Source: Pseudomonadota bacterium
GTDB lineage: Bacteria > Desulfobacterota > Desulfobulbia > Desulfobulbales > Desulfobulbaceae
Length of the DNA stretch: 32,979 bases
NCBI GenBank assembly: GCA_009778235.1
Contig: WRKE01000314.1
Coordinates: 1 to 32,979 of the forward strand
Direction of reading: 5' to 3'
The notes under the pieces were generated by a model. The model was not told the origin of the DNA, made no database searches, and was given only the letters and a program-made list of their open reading frames with translations. Positions 22,259-31,272 of this stretch are shown one piece after another (within the stretch, counting starts at the first letter, position 1; the number at the start of each line of letters is the position of its first letter). The position numbers were made by a program, and so were the translations under genes.

Positions 22259-24277
22259 ATGTTCAACAAGATTCTCATTGCCAACCGTGGTGAAATTGCC
22301 ACCCGCATCATCCGCACCTGCAACCGCCTGGGCATCAGCACCGTGGCCGTCTACTCCGACGCCGACAGCCGCAGCCTGCACCGGCACCTGGCCGACGAAG
22401 CGGTGCACATCGGCGAATCGCCGTCGCAAAAATCCTATCTCGACATCGACAAGATCATTGCGGCGGCCAAGGCCACCGGCGCCCAGGCCATCCATCCCGG
22501 CTATGGTTTTCTTTCCGAAAAGGCCGATTTTGCCAAGGCGATCCAGGAAGCAGGGCTGGTGCTCATCGGTCCGCCAGTCGAGGCCATCGATGTCATGGGC
22601 GACAAGATCACCTCCAAGGAACTGGCCAAGAAGGCTGGCGTGCCGGTCATCCCCGGCACCATCGAGGCGATCAGGGACGAACAGGATGCCATTGCCGTCG
22701 CGGCCGAGATCGGCTACCCAGTGCTGCTCAAACCAGCGGCGGGTGGCGGCGGCAAGGGCATGCGCATTGTCCTCAAGCCCGAGGACATGAAGGATGCCCT
22801 GGCTGCCAGCCGCAAGGAGACCCTCAAGGCCTTCAACGACACCCGGGTTTTTGTCGAGCGCTACATCGAGCAGCCGCGGCACATCGAGATCCAGGTCCTG
22901 GCCGACAGCCAGGGGCATGTGGTGTACCTCGGCGAGCGGGAATGCTCCATTCAAAGGCGCTATCAGAAGGTAATCGAGGAGTCGCCCTCTCCGGCGGTCT
23001 CCCCCGAACTGCGTGCGCGGATGGGGCAGGCGGCCTGCGACCTGGCCCGCCAGGCCAACTACGTCAACGCCGGCACGGTCGAATTTGTCATGGATGCCCA
23101 GCACAATTTCTATTTCCTGGAGATGAACACCCGCCTCCAGGTGGAGCATCCGGTCACCGAGATGGTCACCGGCCTTGACCTGGTTGAATTGCAGCTCCGC
23201 ATCGCCGCCGGCGAACCGCTGCCCTTTGACCAGAGCGGCATCACCTTCAATGGCTGGGCCATCGAGGCCCGGATCTGCGCCGAGGATCCCTCCCGCGGCT
23301 TCATCCCCTCCACCGGCATGATCACCCGCTACGCCGCGCCGCGCGGCAAGGGTATCCGGGTGGATTCCGGCGTCAACATCGGCGGCAAGATCGATGTCTA
23401 TTACGATTCCATGCTGGCCAAGTTGATCTGCCATGGCAAAACCAGGGAAGATGCCCGGCGCATGCTGATCGAGGCACTGAACGGCTACCACATCGAAGGG
23501 GTCTCCACCAATATCGACTTTGTCACCAGCGTGCTCTGCCTGCCCGAGTTCGCCGAAGGCGCGCTGACCACCGGCTTCATCGACCAGCACTTTGATGGCG
23601 GCGTGTCAAAACGGACGCCTTTGCTGCAATATCTGCAGCTGGCGGCCCTGGCAGCCACCCTGATCTACCACAACCGTACGGTGGCGGTCCGAGAATCTCT
23701 GCTCCACATGGTTTCCGACATCGGCGGCAAGCGTGATCTGGGCCGGATGCATCAGTACAAGGTCCGGTGCCAGGAGGATCTGTTCGAAGTGACCCTGGAA
23801 GGCACACCGGTCAGCGGTGAAACCAGCACCATCCGGGTGGACGGCACTACCCTCAGGGTGGAGATTCCCAACTTTGAATTCTTCCGCCGTCGGCTGAAAC
23901 TGAACATCAACGGCCAGAATCACCGCTTCCGCATCCGCTTCGAGGAGTCGTTCATCTTCATGAGCTTCAACGGTATTTCCCGTCTGTTCGAAGTTTACAC
24001 CCCGAAGGAATGGGAGATGATGCAGTTCATGCCCCTGAAGGCCGACAAGTCGCAGAGCAACATCCTGCTCTGCCCGATGCCGGGCCTGGTGGTGGATGTG
24101 CTGGCCCAAAAGGGTGAGCGCGTCTTCCGCGGCCAGAACCTGGTGATCCTGGAGTCGATGAAAATGGAGAGCGGCGTGGCCTCGCCGATGGACGGCGTCA
24201 TTGCCGAGGTCCTGGTGGACAAGGGGCAGGCGGTGGAGTCCGACCAGACCCTGATCAAATTCGAGGTGGAGCAATAG
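22259..24277 (+). CDS. Acyl-CoA carboxylase, biotin carboxylase plus biotin carrier (alpha) subunit
   Basis: A 672-residue subunit that carboxylates its own biotin with ATP and bicarbonate. Biotin carboxylase part ~1-450: start MFNKILIANRGEIATRIIRT, HPGYGFLSE, ATP loop GGGGKGM at 162-168, ERECSIQRRYQKVIEE, and FLEMNTRLQVEHPVTE. A middle linking domain (~480-600) is less conserved. The C-terminal biotinyl domain carries the ESMKMES motif with biotinylated K635, 37 residues from the end. This is the propionyl-CoA carboxylase alpha layout, unlike separate AccC and AccB. The ATG at 22259 follows GAGG; a GTG at 22247 overlaps the previous stop but has no advantage. No terminator is obvious in the 136 bases before flbD. 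Confidence 0.94.
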   Translation: MFNKILIANRGEIATRIIRTCNRLGISTVAVYSDADSRSLHRHLADEAVHIGESPSQKSYLDIDKIIAAAKATGAQAIHPGYGFLSEKADFAKAIQEAGLVLIGPPVEAIDVMGDKITSKELAKKAGVPVIPGTIEAIRDEQDAIAVAAEIGYPVLLKPAAGGGGKGMRIVLKPEDMKDALAASRKETLKAFNDTRVFVERYIEQPRHIEIQVLADSQGHVVYLGERECSIQRRYQKVIEESPSPAVSPELRARMGQAACDLARQANYVNAGTVEFVMDAQHNFYFLEMNTRLQVEHPVTEMVTGLDLVELQLRIAAGEPLPFDQSGITFNGWAIEARICAEDPSRGFIPSTGMITRYAAPRGKGIRVDSGVNIGGKIDVYYDSMLAKLICHGKTREDARRMLIEALNGYHIEGVSTNIDFVTSVLCLPEFAEGALTTGFIDQHFDGGVSKRTPLLQYLQLAALAATLIYHNRTVAVRESLLHMVSDIGGKRDLGRMHQYKVRCQEDLFEVTLEGTPVSGETSTIRVDGTTLRVEIPNFEFFRRRLKLNINGQNHRFRIRFEESFIFMSFNGISRLFEVYTPKEWEMMQFMPLKADKSQSNILLCPMPGLVVDVLAQKGERVFRGQNLVILESMKMESGVASPMDGVIAEVLVDKGQAVESDQTLIKFEVEQ

Positions 24278-24413
24278 AACACTGGTCAACGGTCTTTGTT
24301 TTCGACGCCAACCGGCGCAACATGCCAACCGATCGTTTTGTCTGCGACCCGCTCCATGCAAAACAGTCGGCGGCCTTTGGCGGCCGCTGGCATAATGCCT
24401 TAAGACCCATGCC

Positions 24414-24656
24414 ATGATTAAACTCACCAAGCTCAACAATTCGGAATTCTACCTCAATCCCGACCTGATCAAGAGTATTGGCGAGACGCCCGACACGATC
24501 ATTGTGCTGATCAACGCCGATCACCTCATCGTGCGGGAGACGCCCAAGGAGATCATTGATAAAATCGTGGGCTGGCGCGTTCGGCTCCTGCGGCTGTCGC
24601 GCCAGCAGCTCGATATCGACGATCCCACCGCGGCGCCTGAGGAGCCGACGACCTGA
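24414..24656 (+). CDS. flbD: FlbD family flagellar protein
   Basis: An 80-residue protein beginning MIKLTKLNNSEFYLNPDLIKSIGETPDTII, the classic FlbD family signature; the family domain is about 60-65 residues, and here a ~15-residue acidic, Pro-rich tail follows. FlbD proteins of this small type occur in flagellar operons next to motA/motB in many bacteria; their biochemical role is not settled. (It is unrelated to the Caulobacter FlbD activator.) No ribosome site is clear before the ATG. It lies 213 bases before motA on the same strand. Confidence 0.93.
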   Translation: MIKLTKLNNSEFYLNPDLIKSIGETPDTIIVLINADHLIVRETPKEIIDKIVGWRVRLLRLSRQQLDIDDPTAAPEEPTT

Positions 24657-24759
24657 GCGGAACGGGGGGCCAGACCTCTCATTTATGTCCATTATCCAGT
24701 GGATATGGGACAGTCGGCCTTGCCCGTTCTTTTTTCCTTTAGTATCTCTGCCCCATCAC

Positions 24760-24803
24760 CTACAATGGGCATATGTAGTTTTTTCTACCATGGGCCAAGG
24801 TAG
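24760..24803 (+). repeat. Tandem pair of covarying 19-base hairpins upstream of motA
   Basis: Two 19-base units separated by six T. Unit 1 (24760-24778): stem CTACA/TGTAG, loop ATGGGCATA. Unit 2 (24785-24803): stem CTACC/GGTAG, loop ATGGGCCAA. The fifth stem pair differs (A-T versus C-G) but stays paired in both, a compensatory change, and the loops share ATGGGC. The first hairpin plus its T-run resembles a weak terminator or attenuator; alternatively both are operator dyads 25 bases apart. They lie 66 bases before the motA start. Confidence 0.5.
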
Positions 24804-24869
24804 TCTTGCCGAGACATTCGGCGGACCACGATTCCCTGCCCCTTGACAATCAGCACCCGCAGCAACGCT

Positions 24870-25655
24870 ATGGATATTGCAACCATCATTGGCTTGATCA
24901 TGGGTTTTGGCGCCATTATCGGCGGCGCCACTCTGGAGGGCCTGCATCTTTCCGCCCTCATCCAGCCCACCGCCGCGGTCATCGTTCTGGGGGGCACCTT
25001 TGGCGCGGCTTTCGTCAGCTTCCCCATGTCGGTCGCGATCGGCGCGGTCATGGATCTCAAGAAATTGATCGGCACTTCACCGAAAAACGACGATCTCATC
25101 ACCGAACTCTGCGGGTATGCGGCCAAGGCGAGGAAAAACGGCATTATCGCCCTGGAACAGGATGCCCAGAACCACAAGGACCGGTTCATGAAAAAGGCCA
25201 TCTCCCTCTCGGTCGATGGGGTCGAGCCGAAGGATATCAAGGAGCTGATGGAAATCGACCTGTCCGCATCCGAGGAACACGCCAAATTGAGCGCCGAGTT
25301 CTATGAGGCCGCCGGCGGCTATGCGCCGACCATCGGCATCATCGGCGCGGTGCTCGGCCTGATCCACGTCATGAGTAACCTGGAGGATACCTCCAAACTG
25401 GGCGCAGGGATCGCCGTTGCCTTTGTGGCCACCATCTACGGCCTGCTGACGGCCAATATCCTCTGCCTGCCCACCGCCACCAAGATCAAACACCGGATCA
25501 AGGACGATTCGGTCCGCAAGGAGATCATCATAGCCGGCATCGTTGCCATTCAAAACGGCGAAAATCCTCGTTTTATTGAAGAGCGCCTCAAATCGTACAT
25601 GGGCGGTCACGGCGGCAAAGGTGCGGCCACCGACAAGGAAGGAGGCAAGAAATAA
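24870..25655 (+). CDS. motA: Flagellar motor stator protein MotA/PomA
   Basis: A 261-residue stator subunit that with MotB forms the ion channel driving the flagellar motor. Four membrane helices: ~4-22, ~28-50, ~152-170 and ~180-205, with the large cytoplasmic loop between helices 2 and 3 (charged residues contacting FliG) and a charged C-terminus. The conserved Pro of helix 3 is P153 in GGYAPTIGIIGAVLGLI. The start at 24870 gives the normal MDIATIIGLIMGF beginning; an alternative TTG at 24843 adds nothing known. No ribosome site is evident, so translation may depend on the unusual leader. The motB start is one base after the stop. Confidence 0.95.
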   Translation: MDIATIIGLIMGFGAIIGGATLEGLHLSALIQPTAAVIVLGGTFGAAFVSFPMSVAIGAVMDLKKLIGTSPKNDDLITELCGYAAKARKNGIIALEQDAQNHKDRFMKKAISLSVDGVEPKDIKELMEIDLSASEEHAKLSAEFYEAAGGYAPTIGIIGAVLGLIHVMSNLEDTSKLGAGIAVAFVATIYGLLTANILCLPTATKIKHRIKDDSVRKEIIIAGIVAIQNGENPRFIEERLKSYMGGHGGKGAATDKEGGKK

Positions 25656-25656
25656 C

Positions 25657-26508
25657 ATGGCCCGCAAAAAAACGCCGGAGCCCCATCCTAACCACGAGCG
25701 CTGGCTGATTTCCTACTCAGACTTCATCACCTTGCTGTTTGCGGTTTTCGTCACCCTCTACGCCATGTCCCAAACCGATAAGAAGAAGGTGGACCAGGTC
25801 GCCGCTTCCTATCGGACCGCGTTCGGCGTCACCACCGGCACCACCTCGGGCCGGCCGCAGATCATGAACAACGCCGACATGATGCCCATTCCGTCCATGC
25901 GGATGCAGCAGAAAAACATCGAGAAGCTGAAACCCAAGGGCGACACCACGACCAAAACCCAGGCAACCAAGAAGGATTTCAAGGAAATGCTGGTTGCGCT
26001 GGAGAAATTTCTGATCGAGAAGAAGGCTCAGGACAAGGTGAATGTCGATATCACCAAGCGGGGCCTGGTGATCAGCATGACCGAGGCTGGTTTCTTTGAT
26101 TCGGGCAGCGCGACCCTCAAGCCCTCTTCCTACGAGCTGCTGGCCAAGATGGCCGAAACCCTGCAGCCCTACAACAACGACATCAGCTTTGAAGGACACA
26201 CCGACAATATCCCCATGCGGTCGACCCTCTTCCCGTCGAACTGGGAATTGTCGACCGGGCGCGCCACCAGCCTGGCCCGGTACTTCATGGATCGGCACGG
26301 CCTGAGCCCGGAAAGGGTATCGATCACCGGCTACGCCGAATACCGTCCGGTCGCCGACAACAGCACCGAGGAAGGGCGGAAGCAGAACCGGCGGGTGGAC
26401 CTGGTCCTGCTCGTCGGGGGTACCCCGGCCGCTGACAACGCCGAGCCAGAGGAACAGGAGCCCTCGATTACAGCGCCGCCGCAGCGGTTCCCCAAAATTC
26501 CCTTCTGA
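25657..26508 (+). CDS. motB: Flagellar motor stator protein MotB
   Basis: A 283-residue partner of MotA. A single N-terminal membrane helix (~17-38, WLISYSDFITLLFAVFVTLYAMS) contains the ion-binding D22. The periplasmic OmpA/MotB peptidoglycan-binding domain covers ~140-260 (GFFDSGSATLKPSSYELL, FEGHTDNIPM, NWELSTGRATSLARYF, VSITGYAEYRPV, NRRVDLVLL). An acidic, Pro-rich tail follows. The ribosome site GGAGG lies within the last motA codons and the start is one base after the motA stop. Whether the stator uses protons or sodium cannot be decided here. A strong terminator follows the gene. Confidence 0.96.
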   Translation: MARKKTPEPHPNHERWLISYSDFITLLFAVFVTLYAMSQTDKKKVDQVAASYRTAFGVTTGTTSGRPQIMNNADMMPIPSMRMQQKNIEKLKPKGDTTTKTQATKKDFKEMLVALEKFLIEKKAQDKVNVDITKRGLVISMTEAGFFDSGSATLKPSSYELLAKMAETLQPYNNDISFEGHTDNIPMRSTLFPSNWELSTGRATSLARYFMDRHGLSPERVSITGYAEYRPVADNSTEEGRKQNRRVDLVLLVGGTPAADNAEPEEQEPSITAPPQRFPKIPF

Positions 26509-26535
26509 GCAGACTTAATCCGCCTGTTGTTGACC

Positions 26536-26567
26536 AAGGCCGATCCCGATGGGGATTGGCCTTTTTT
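26536..26567 (+). terminator. Intrinsic terminator after motB
   Basis: A 12-bp stem AAGGCCGATCCC / GGGATTGGCCTT (one G-U pair) with a GATG tetraloop is followed by a run of T to 26567. It ends the flbD-motAB transcript. Confidence 0.93.
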
Positions 26568-26700
26568 CTTGCGCGGCCGCCAGCGCTCTTCTCCTTCGCT
26601 CATACCATTTCCCCTGCCAATGCAGCGGGTTTTGGCGGGATCATATTGAATTTTAATGAAAAAATAAGAATATTTTCTGCATTAAAAACAGGAAATGATA

Positions 26701-29700
26701 TCATTCGCCTGTCCGGCTCGCACGGTCGCGGGAATGATCCTTGGCCACCAACATGTAAATCGAGGGGATCACGAACAGGGTGAACAGCGAACCGATGGCC
26801 ATGCCGCCCACCAGCACCAGGCCGATCGAGTTACGGGCCGCAGCGCCCGCCCCGGTGACTAAGGTCAGGGGAAAATGGCCGGCAATGGTGGCGCCGGTGG
26901 TCATCAGGATCGGCCGCAGCCGGGTTATGGCCGCCTCCAATACAGCCGCCTGCTTGCCAAGCCCCTGTTGCTGGAGCTTATTGGCGAATTCGACGATCAG
27001 GATGCCATTCTTCGACACCAGACCCACCAGGGTCACCAAACCCACCTGGGAATAGATGTTGAGCGAGGTGGTCCATCCCTTGGTCCAGAACGGCACATTG
27101 GGATCAGGCATCTTGAGAAAGGTGAAGATCAGGGCACCGAACATGGCCAGGGGCACGGAGCCGGCCAGGATCACGAAGGGATCGCGGAAACTGTTGAATT
27201 GGGCGGCCAGGACCAGGAAAATCAGGACAATGGCCAGGCCGAAGGCGTACAGGAAGGTATTGCCCTCCACCCGCAACTGGCGGGACTCGCCGGTGTAGTC
27301 GAGTGAATAGCCTTGGGGCAGGATCTTGGCGGCCTCGTCCTCAAGGAGCCGCAGCGCCTCGTCCAGGGGGCGGACCGGATAGGTGCTGAGGGTGACCGCG
27401 TTCAACTGCTGAAAACGATTCAATGACCGTGCCTCGGTGGTGTTCTTGAGGGTGGCCAAGGTAGAGAGCGGCACCAGGGTCCCATCCGGCCCGGTGACAT
27501 GGATATTATTCAACTGGTCCGGGTTGAGCCGGTCGGTCCGCATGATCTGGGGCACCACCTTGTAGCTCCGGCCGGCAATATTGAAGCGGTTGACATAATT
27601 GCCGCCCATCATGGTGGCGAGATCGACGCCCATCTGCGCAAGATTGAGACCGAGGGCCGCCACCTTGTCACGGTCGATGACAATCTCGGCCTGGGGCTGG
27701 TCGATCTTGACGTCCAGCAAAGGTGGAAAGGCGAACATCTTGCTGGCCACGGCCGCCTGTTGGAGCTTTTGGGCGAATTCGAGGATCTGGTCAAGCTCAG
27801 CGGTGGAGGCGATGACGAATTCCACCGGGAACTGGCCGCCGCCGGGCAGGGCCGGGGGAGTCACCGGCATGATCCGGGCCCCGGTGATGTACCGCAGCTT
27901 CTGCTTGACCTCGGGCATGATCTCAAAAATGGTCCGTTTGCGCTCCTGCCAGGGCTTGGTCACCATGCCGCTGAAGCCTGAGCTGGGCTCGGTGGCCTGA
28001 AACACGAAATCGGTTTCGGCAACGCCCATGAACACCTTGCTGACCGCATCGTTGTACAGTTGATTCTGGTCCAGGGTGGAGTTGGCCGCCGACTCGGCAA
28101 TGCCGAAGATCACCCCCTGATCCTCGACCGGGGCCAGTTCCTTGGCCGACATGCGAAACATCGGCACCGCCAGCAACCCGAGGGCGATCCAGACCAGATA
28201 GACCGCCGGCCGGTTGTTGAGGGTCATGGTCAGCCAGCGGCCATAGGTTGCGCGCAGCCGCGCGAAATCGCGTTCGATTCTGCCGGCCAGACCCTGTTCG
28301 GCCATGCCGGCCTTGAGCATCCTGGAGGACATCATCGGCGACAGGGTCAATGCCACCACCCCCGAGATGATCACCGCCCCGGCCAGGGTGAAGGCGAATT
28401 CCCGAAACAAGGCGCCGGTCAGGCCGCCCTGCAGACCGATGGGCGCGTAGACCGCGGCCAGGGTGATAGTCATGGAGATCAGGGGGCTGACCAACTCGCG
28501 ACCGCTGAGCAAGGCCGCCTCCAGGGGCGTCTTGCCCCCGGCCAGGTGGCGTTCGACGTTTTCGACCACCACGATGGCATCGTCAACCACCAGCCCCACG
28601 GACAGGACAATGGCCAACAGGGTCAACAGGTTGATGGTGAAGCCGAAAACCTGCATCAGGAATATCGCCCCGATCAGCGACAGGGGGATGGTGACCACCG
28701 GGATGATGGCCGCCCGCATCGAGCCGAGGAAAAGAAAGATGATGACGATGACGATCATCAGGGTCTCGCCCAGGGTTTTGACCACCTCCTTGATGGCATT
28801 TTCGATGTAGTCGGTGCCGTCGTAGGCCATCCGGGCGGCCAGGCCGTTGGGCAGCTGTTTGTCGATCTCGCCCATCTCGGCTCGTACCCGCTTAATCACG
28901 TCAAGGGCGTTGGCATTAGGCAGCGGCCAAATGCCCATGAACACGGCGGTCTGGCCTGAAAACCGCACCTCGGTGTCGTAATCCTCGGCCCCGAGCACCA
29001 CCTGGCCGATATCGCCGATGCGGACAATGGCCCCCTGATCCTCGCGGATCACCAGTTGTTTGAACTCCTCCACGGTCCGCATGTCGGTATTGGCGGTCAG
29101 GTTGACCTGGACCAGCGCCCCCTTGGTCGCTCCCACCGCGGCCAGGAAGTTGTTGTTGGTCAGGGCTTGGCGCACCTGCACCGGACTGACGTTGAAGGCC
29201 GCCATCCGGGCCGGGTCGAGCCAGATTCGCATGGCAAAGGTCCGTGCCCCCAGGACATCGGCCCGCTGCACGCCGGTCACCGCCGAAAGCCGGGGCTGCA
29301 CCACCCGCACCAGATAATCGGTGATCTCGTTCTGCCGGAGCACCTCCGAGGTGAAGCTCAGATAGGCCGAGGCAAACGCGGAATCCGCCGATTCAACATT
29401 GATTACCGGAATTTCGGCCTCCGGCGGCAGATCGTTCCGCACCTGGTCGACCTTGGAACTGATCTCCGACAGGGCCTTGATCGGATCGTAGTTCAGCCGC
29501 AGCCGGGCCTTGATGATCGATCCTCCCTGGCTGGACATGGACTGGAGGTAATCGATGCCGTCGGCGGCGGCAATGGCCCGTTCCAACGGGGTGGTGATGA
29601 AGCCGCGGACCAGGTCGGCGTTGGCGCCGATGTAGATAGTGGTCACCGTGACCACGGCGTTGTCACTACGCGGGTATTGCCGGACATTGAGCGAATTAAT

Positions 29701-29784
29701 GGCCTGCAGACCGGCAGTGATGATCAACAGGCTGGTGACGATCGCCAGCACCGGCCGCTGGATGAAAAGGTCGGTGAATTTCAT
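26701..29784 (-). CDS. RND efflux pump inner-membrane transporter (HAE-1 type)
   Basis: A 1027-residue proton-driven pump with the usual 12 helices and two large periplasmic domains. It starts MKFTDLFIQRPVLAIVTSLL, typical of HAE-1/MexB/MdtB-like members. The proton-relay Asp pair is D401-D402 in VGLVVDDAIVVVENVERHL. NARLRL-like porter segments and the repeated R-P-I-L-M-T motif near residues ~960-970 are present. The pattern fits organic/drug export, not the heavy-metal (CusA) branch. The start is three bases after the adaptor stop, so both are co-translated. An outer-membrane channel (TolC type) is not encoded in this window. The stop overlaps a perfect palindrome AATGATATCATT (26694-26705), and the following DNA is strikingly AT-rich with AAAATA/TATTTT dyads, perhaps a weak terminator. 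Confidence 0.95.
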   Translation of the reverse strand: MKFTDLFIQRPVLAIVTSLLIITAGLQAINSLNVRQYPRSDNAVVTVTTIYIGANADLVRGFITTPLERAIAAADGIDYLQSMSSQGGSIIKARLRLNYDPIKALSEISSKVDQVRNDLPPEAEIPVINVESADSAFASAYLSFTSEVLRQNEITDYLVRVVQPRLSAVTGVQRADVLGARTFAMRIWLDPARMAAFNVSPVQVRQALTNNNFLAAVGATKGALVQVNLTANTDMRTVEEFKQLVIREDQGAIVRIGDIGQVVLGAEDYDTEVRFSGQTAVFMGIWPLPNANALDVIKRVRAEMGEIDKQLPNGLAARMAYDGTDYIENAIKEVVKTLGETLMIVIVIIFLFLGSMRAAIIPVVTIPLSLIGAIFLMQVFGFTINLLTLLAIVLSVGLVVDDAIVVVENVERHLAGGKTPLEAALLSGRELVSPLISMTITLAAVYAPIGLQGGLTGALFREFAFTLAGAVIISGVVALTLSPMMSSRMLKAGMAEQGLAGRIERDFARLRATYGRWLTMTLNNRPAVYLVWIALGLLAVPMFRMSAKELAPVEDQGVIFGIAESAANSTLDQNQLYNDAVSKVFMGVAETDFVFQATEPSSGFSGMVTKPWQERKRTIFEIMPEVKQKLRYITGARIMPVTPPALPGGGQFPVEFVIASTAELDQILEFAQKLQQAAVASKMFAFPPLLDVKIDQPQAEIVIDRDKVAALGLNLAQMGVDLATMMGGNYVNRFNIAGRSYKVVPQIMRTDRLNPDQLNNIHVTGPDGTLVPLSTLATLKNTTEARSLNRFQQLNAVTLSTYPVRPLDEALRLLEDEAAKILPQGYSLDYTGESRQLRVEGNTFLYAFGLAIVLIFLVLAAQFNSFRDPFVILAGSVPLAMFGALIFTFLKMPDPNVPFWTKGWTTSLNIYSQVGLVTLVGLVSKNGILIVEFANKLQQQGLGKQAAVLEAAITRLRPILMTTGATIAGHFPLTLVTGAGAAARNSIGLVLVGGMAIGSLFTLFVIPSIYMLVAKDHSRDRASRTGE

Positions 29785-29787
29785 GGC

Positions 29788-30915
29788 TCAATCGTCCCTG
29801 GGCTGCGGCGCCAGCTTGAAATCCGGCAACAGGGCGTTGTCGATGGTCACGGGTTGGCCGTTGCGCAGCTTGAACACCCCGGTGGCGACCACTGTCTGCT
29901 CAGGGGCCAGCCCTGAGGCGATGGCCACAAAATCGCCACGCTTCTCGCCCAGGCGGACGAACTGTTGCCGGACCACCTGGCCGCCCTCGCCGGCCTGGTC
30001 CCGCTCGACAATGAACACCGAATCGGAATACGGGGCGTAGAGCACGGCCGTGGCCGGGATAACCATCACAGGGCTGGATTGCGGCTGCACCACCGCGACA
30101 TTGACAAACATGCCCGGCCGCAGCAGCTCGCCCTGATTGGTCACCGTGGCCTGAACCCGGAGATTGCGGCTGGCAAGGTCGATCTCGGGATTGACCGCGG
30201 TGATCGCGCCGGTGACCACCTGGCCGGCGGGCAATCCGTCGGAGGTGATCCGCACCGGATAGCCCGGCCGCACCTGGGCCAACTGCTGCTGGGGGACGAG
30301 GAAATTGACCAGGATCGGATCAAGCGATTGCAGGGAAACAATCGGGGTGGATTCCCTGATGATCTGGCCGATATGGATCAGGCGGATACCCAGCCGGCCG
30401 CTGAAAGGGGCGCGGATGGTCTTTTTGGCGATAATCGCCCGAATGGTGTCGGCCTGGGCCAGGCTCTGCTTGAACTGGGACTCGGCGGTGTCATAGTTGG
30501 CCTCGGCCACCACCTTGGTTGCCAGCATCTTCCTGGCCCGCTCAAAGGTCACCTGGGCCAGGGCTGCGGCCGCCTCCGCCGCCCGCAACTGGGCGGTTTC
30601 CTGGGAAATGTCCTGCTGGACCAGCAGATCGCCCGCCTTGACCCGGCCGCCCGGCTCAAAGGGGATGGCCACAACCTTGCCGGTCAGCTCGGCGGCGACG
30701 GTCACGCCCTGGACCGCTTCCAGCGAGCCGACCGCGGTTACCAGCGACTCCCAGCTCTGTTGCTGGACCTGGCTGGTGGCCACGACCTCGGGCAGAATCT
30801 TGATCTTTTTGCTCGTCTTGATCAGGGTGCCGATCTGCAGGGTCTTGGTGCCGGCCAACAGGCCGATCACCACCACGATGCCGCCGATGCCGAACAGCAG
30901 GGGCTTGATCTTCAT
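29788..30915 (-). CDS. RND efflux periplasmic adaptor (membrane fusion protein)
   Basis: A 375-residue adaptor anchored by an N-terminal hydrophobic helix (MKIKPLLFGIGGIVVVIGLLAG). Barrel-sandwich halves are seen at VAAELTGKVVAIPFEPGGRVKAGDLLVQQD and KTIRAPFSGRLGIRLIHIGQIIRESTPIVSL, with an alpha-helical hairpin between them rich in Ala/Glu/Gln (residues ~110-160). The beta-barrel and membrane-proximal domains follow (VRPGYPVRITSDG; ELLRPGMFVNVAVVQ). It bridges the pump to an outer-membrane channel. The start at 30915 has a GGAG site; longer in-frame readings add unrelated residues. Co-translated with the pump. Confidence 0.95.
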   Translation of the reverse strand: MKIKPLLFGIGGIVVVIGLLAGTKTLQIGTLIKTSKKIKILPEVVATSQVQQQSWESLVTAVGSLEAVQGVTVAAELTGKVVAIPFEPGGRVKAGDLLVQQDISQETAQLRAAEAAAALAQVTFERARKMLATKVVAEANYDTAESQFKQSLAQADTIRAIIAKKTIRAPFSGRLGIRLIHIGQIIRESTPIVSLQSLDPILVNFLVPQQQLAQVRPGYPVRITSDGLPAGQVVTGAITAVNPEIDLASRNLRVQATVTNQGELLRPGMFVNVAVVQPQSSPVMVIPATAVLYAPYSDSVFIVERDQAGEGGQVVRQQFVRLGEKRGDFVAIASGLAPEQTVVATGVFKLRNGQPVTIDNALLPDFKLAPQPRDD

Positions 30916-30952
30916 CGCTTGTCTCTCCACGCAAGGAAGCGGTCCATCAGCA

Positions 30953-31003
30953 AAAAACAAAAACCGCTGACATACAACCGGGACGGCCAAGGCGCAGGCC
31001 CGG
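30953..31003 (-). terminator. Possible terminator between the HMA gene and the efflux genes
   Basis: On the minus strand a CCGGG/CCCGG stem (31003-30999 with 30982-30978), inside a larger CCGCT...AGCGG pairing, is followed by TTTTTGTTTTTT (30964-30953). The fold is not a clean hairpin, so efficiency is doubtful. Confidence 0.3.
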
Positions 31004-31034
31004 CCGGCAAGCGGCAACAGCGGGCGAGCAGCGG

Positions 31035-31226
31035 CTATTCGGCCACGGAGAAACCCTTGGCGCCGATAGCCTGCCGCACCGCCTCATGGTCGAGCGCACC
31101 CTCGAACCGGGCTTCACCCTTGGTCAGGTCGATGACCACCCCGGTGGCGCCCAAGTCCTCCAGGGCCTTTTTGGCCGTGCCCGCACAATGCTGACACTTC
31201 ATCCCTTGGATCCGGACCGTTGTCAT
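31035..31226 (-). CDS. Heavy-metal-associated (HMA) domain protein, CopZ-like
   Basis: A 63-residue single HMA domain with the metal-binding motif GMKCQHC near residues 8-14 and the beta-alpha-beta pattern ending KGFSVAE. Such proteins carry Cu(I) or other soft metals to P-type ATPases or regulators. The ATG at 31226 has a perfect AGGAGG site; earlier in-frame starts to 31268 are less likely. No copper ATPase is present in this window. The efflux genes begin 119 bases further on, with a possible terminator between. Confidence 0.9.
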   Translation of the reverse strand: MTTVRIQGMKCQHCAGTAKKALEDLGATGVVIDLTKGEARFEGALDHEAVRQAIGAKGFSVAE

Positions 31227-31272
31227 AGCCAATCCTCCTGTCATTTCGTTTGTTGGAACCGCGTTCAATCGT

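Noticed and set aside
24375..24400. Sigma-54-like TGGC...GC boxes upstream of flbD
   Set aside because: The GG-to-GC spacing is off by one base and the -12 element is poor.
24843..24848. Perfect TTGACA upstream of motA
   Set aside because: It lies only 22 bases before the start, so the matching -10 box would fall inside the gene.
29965..31194. Long plus-strand reading frame opposite the efflux adaptor
   Set aside because: A shadow frame produced by GC-rich codon bias on the other strand; low-complexity Gly/His/Asp-rich translation.
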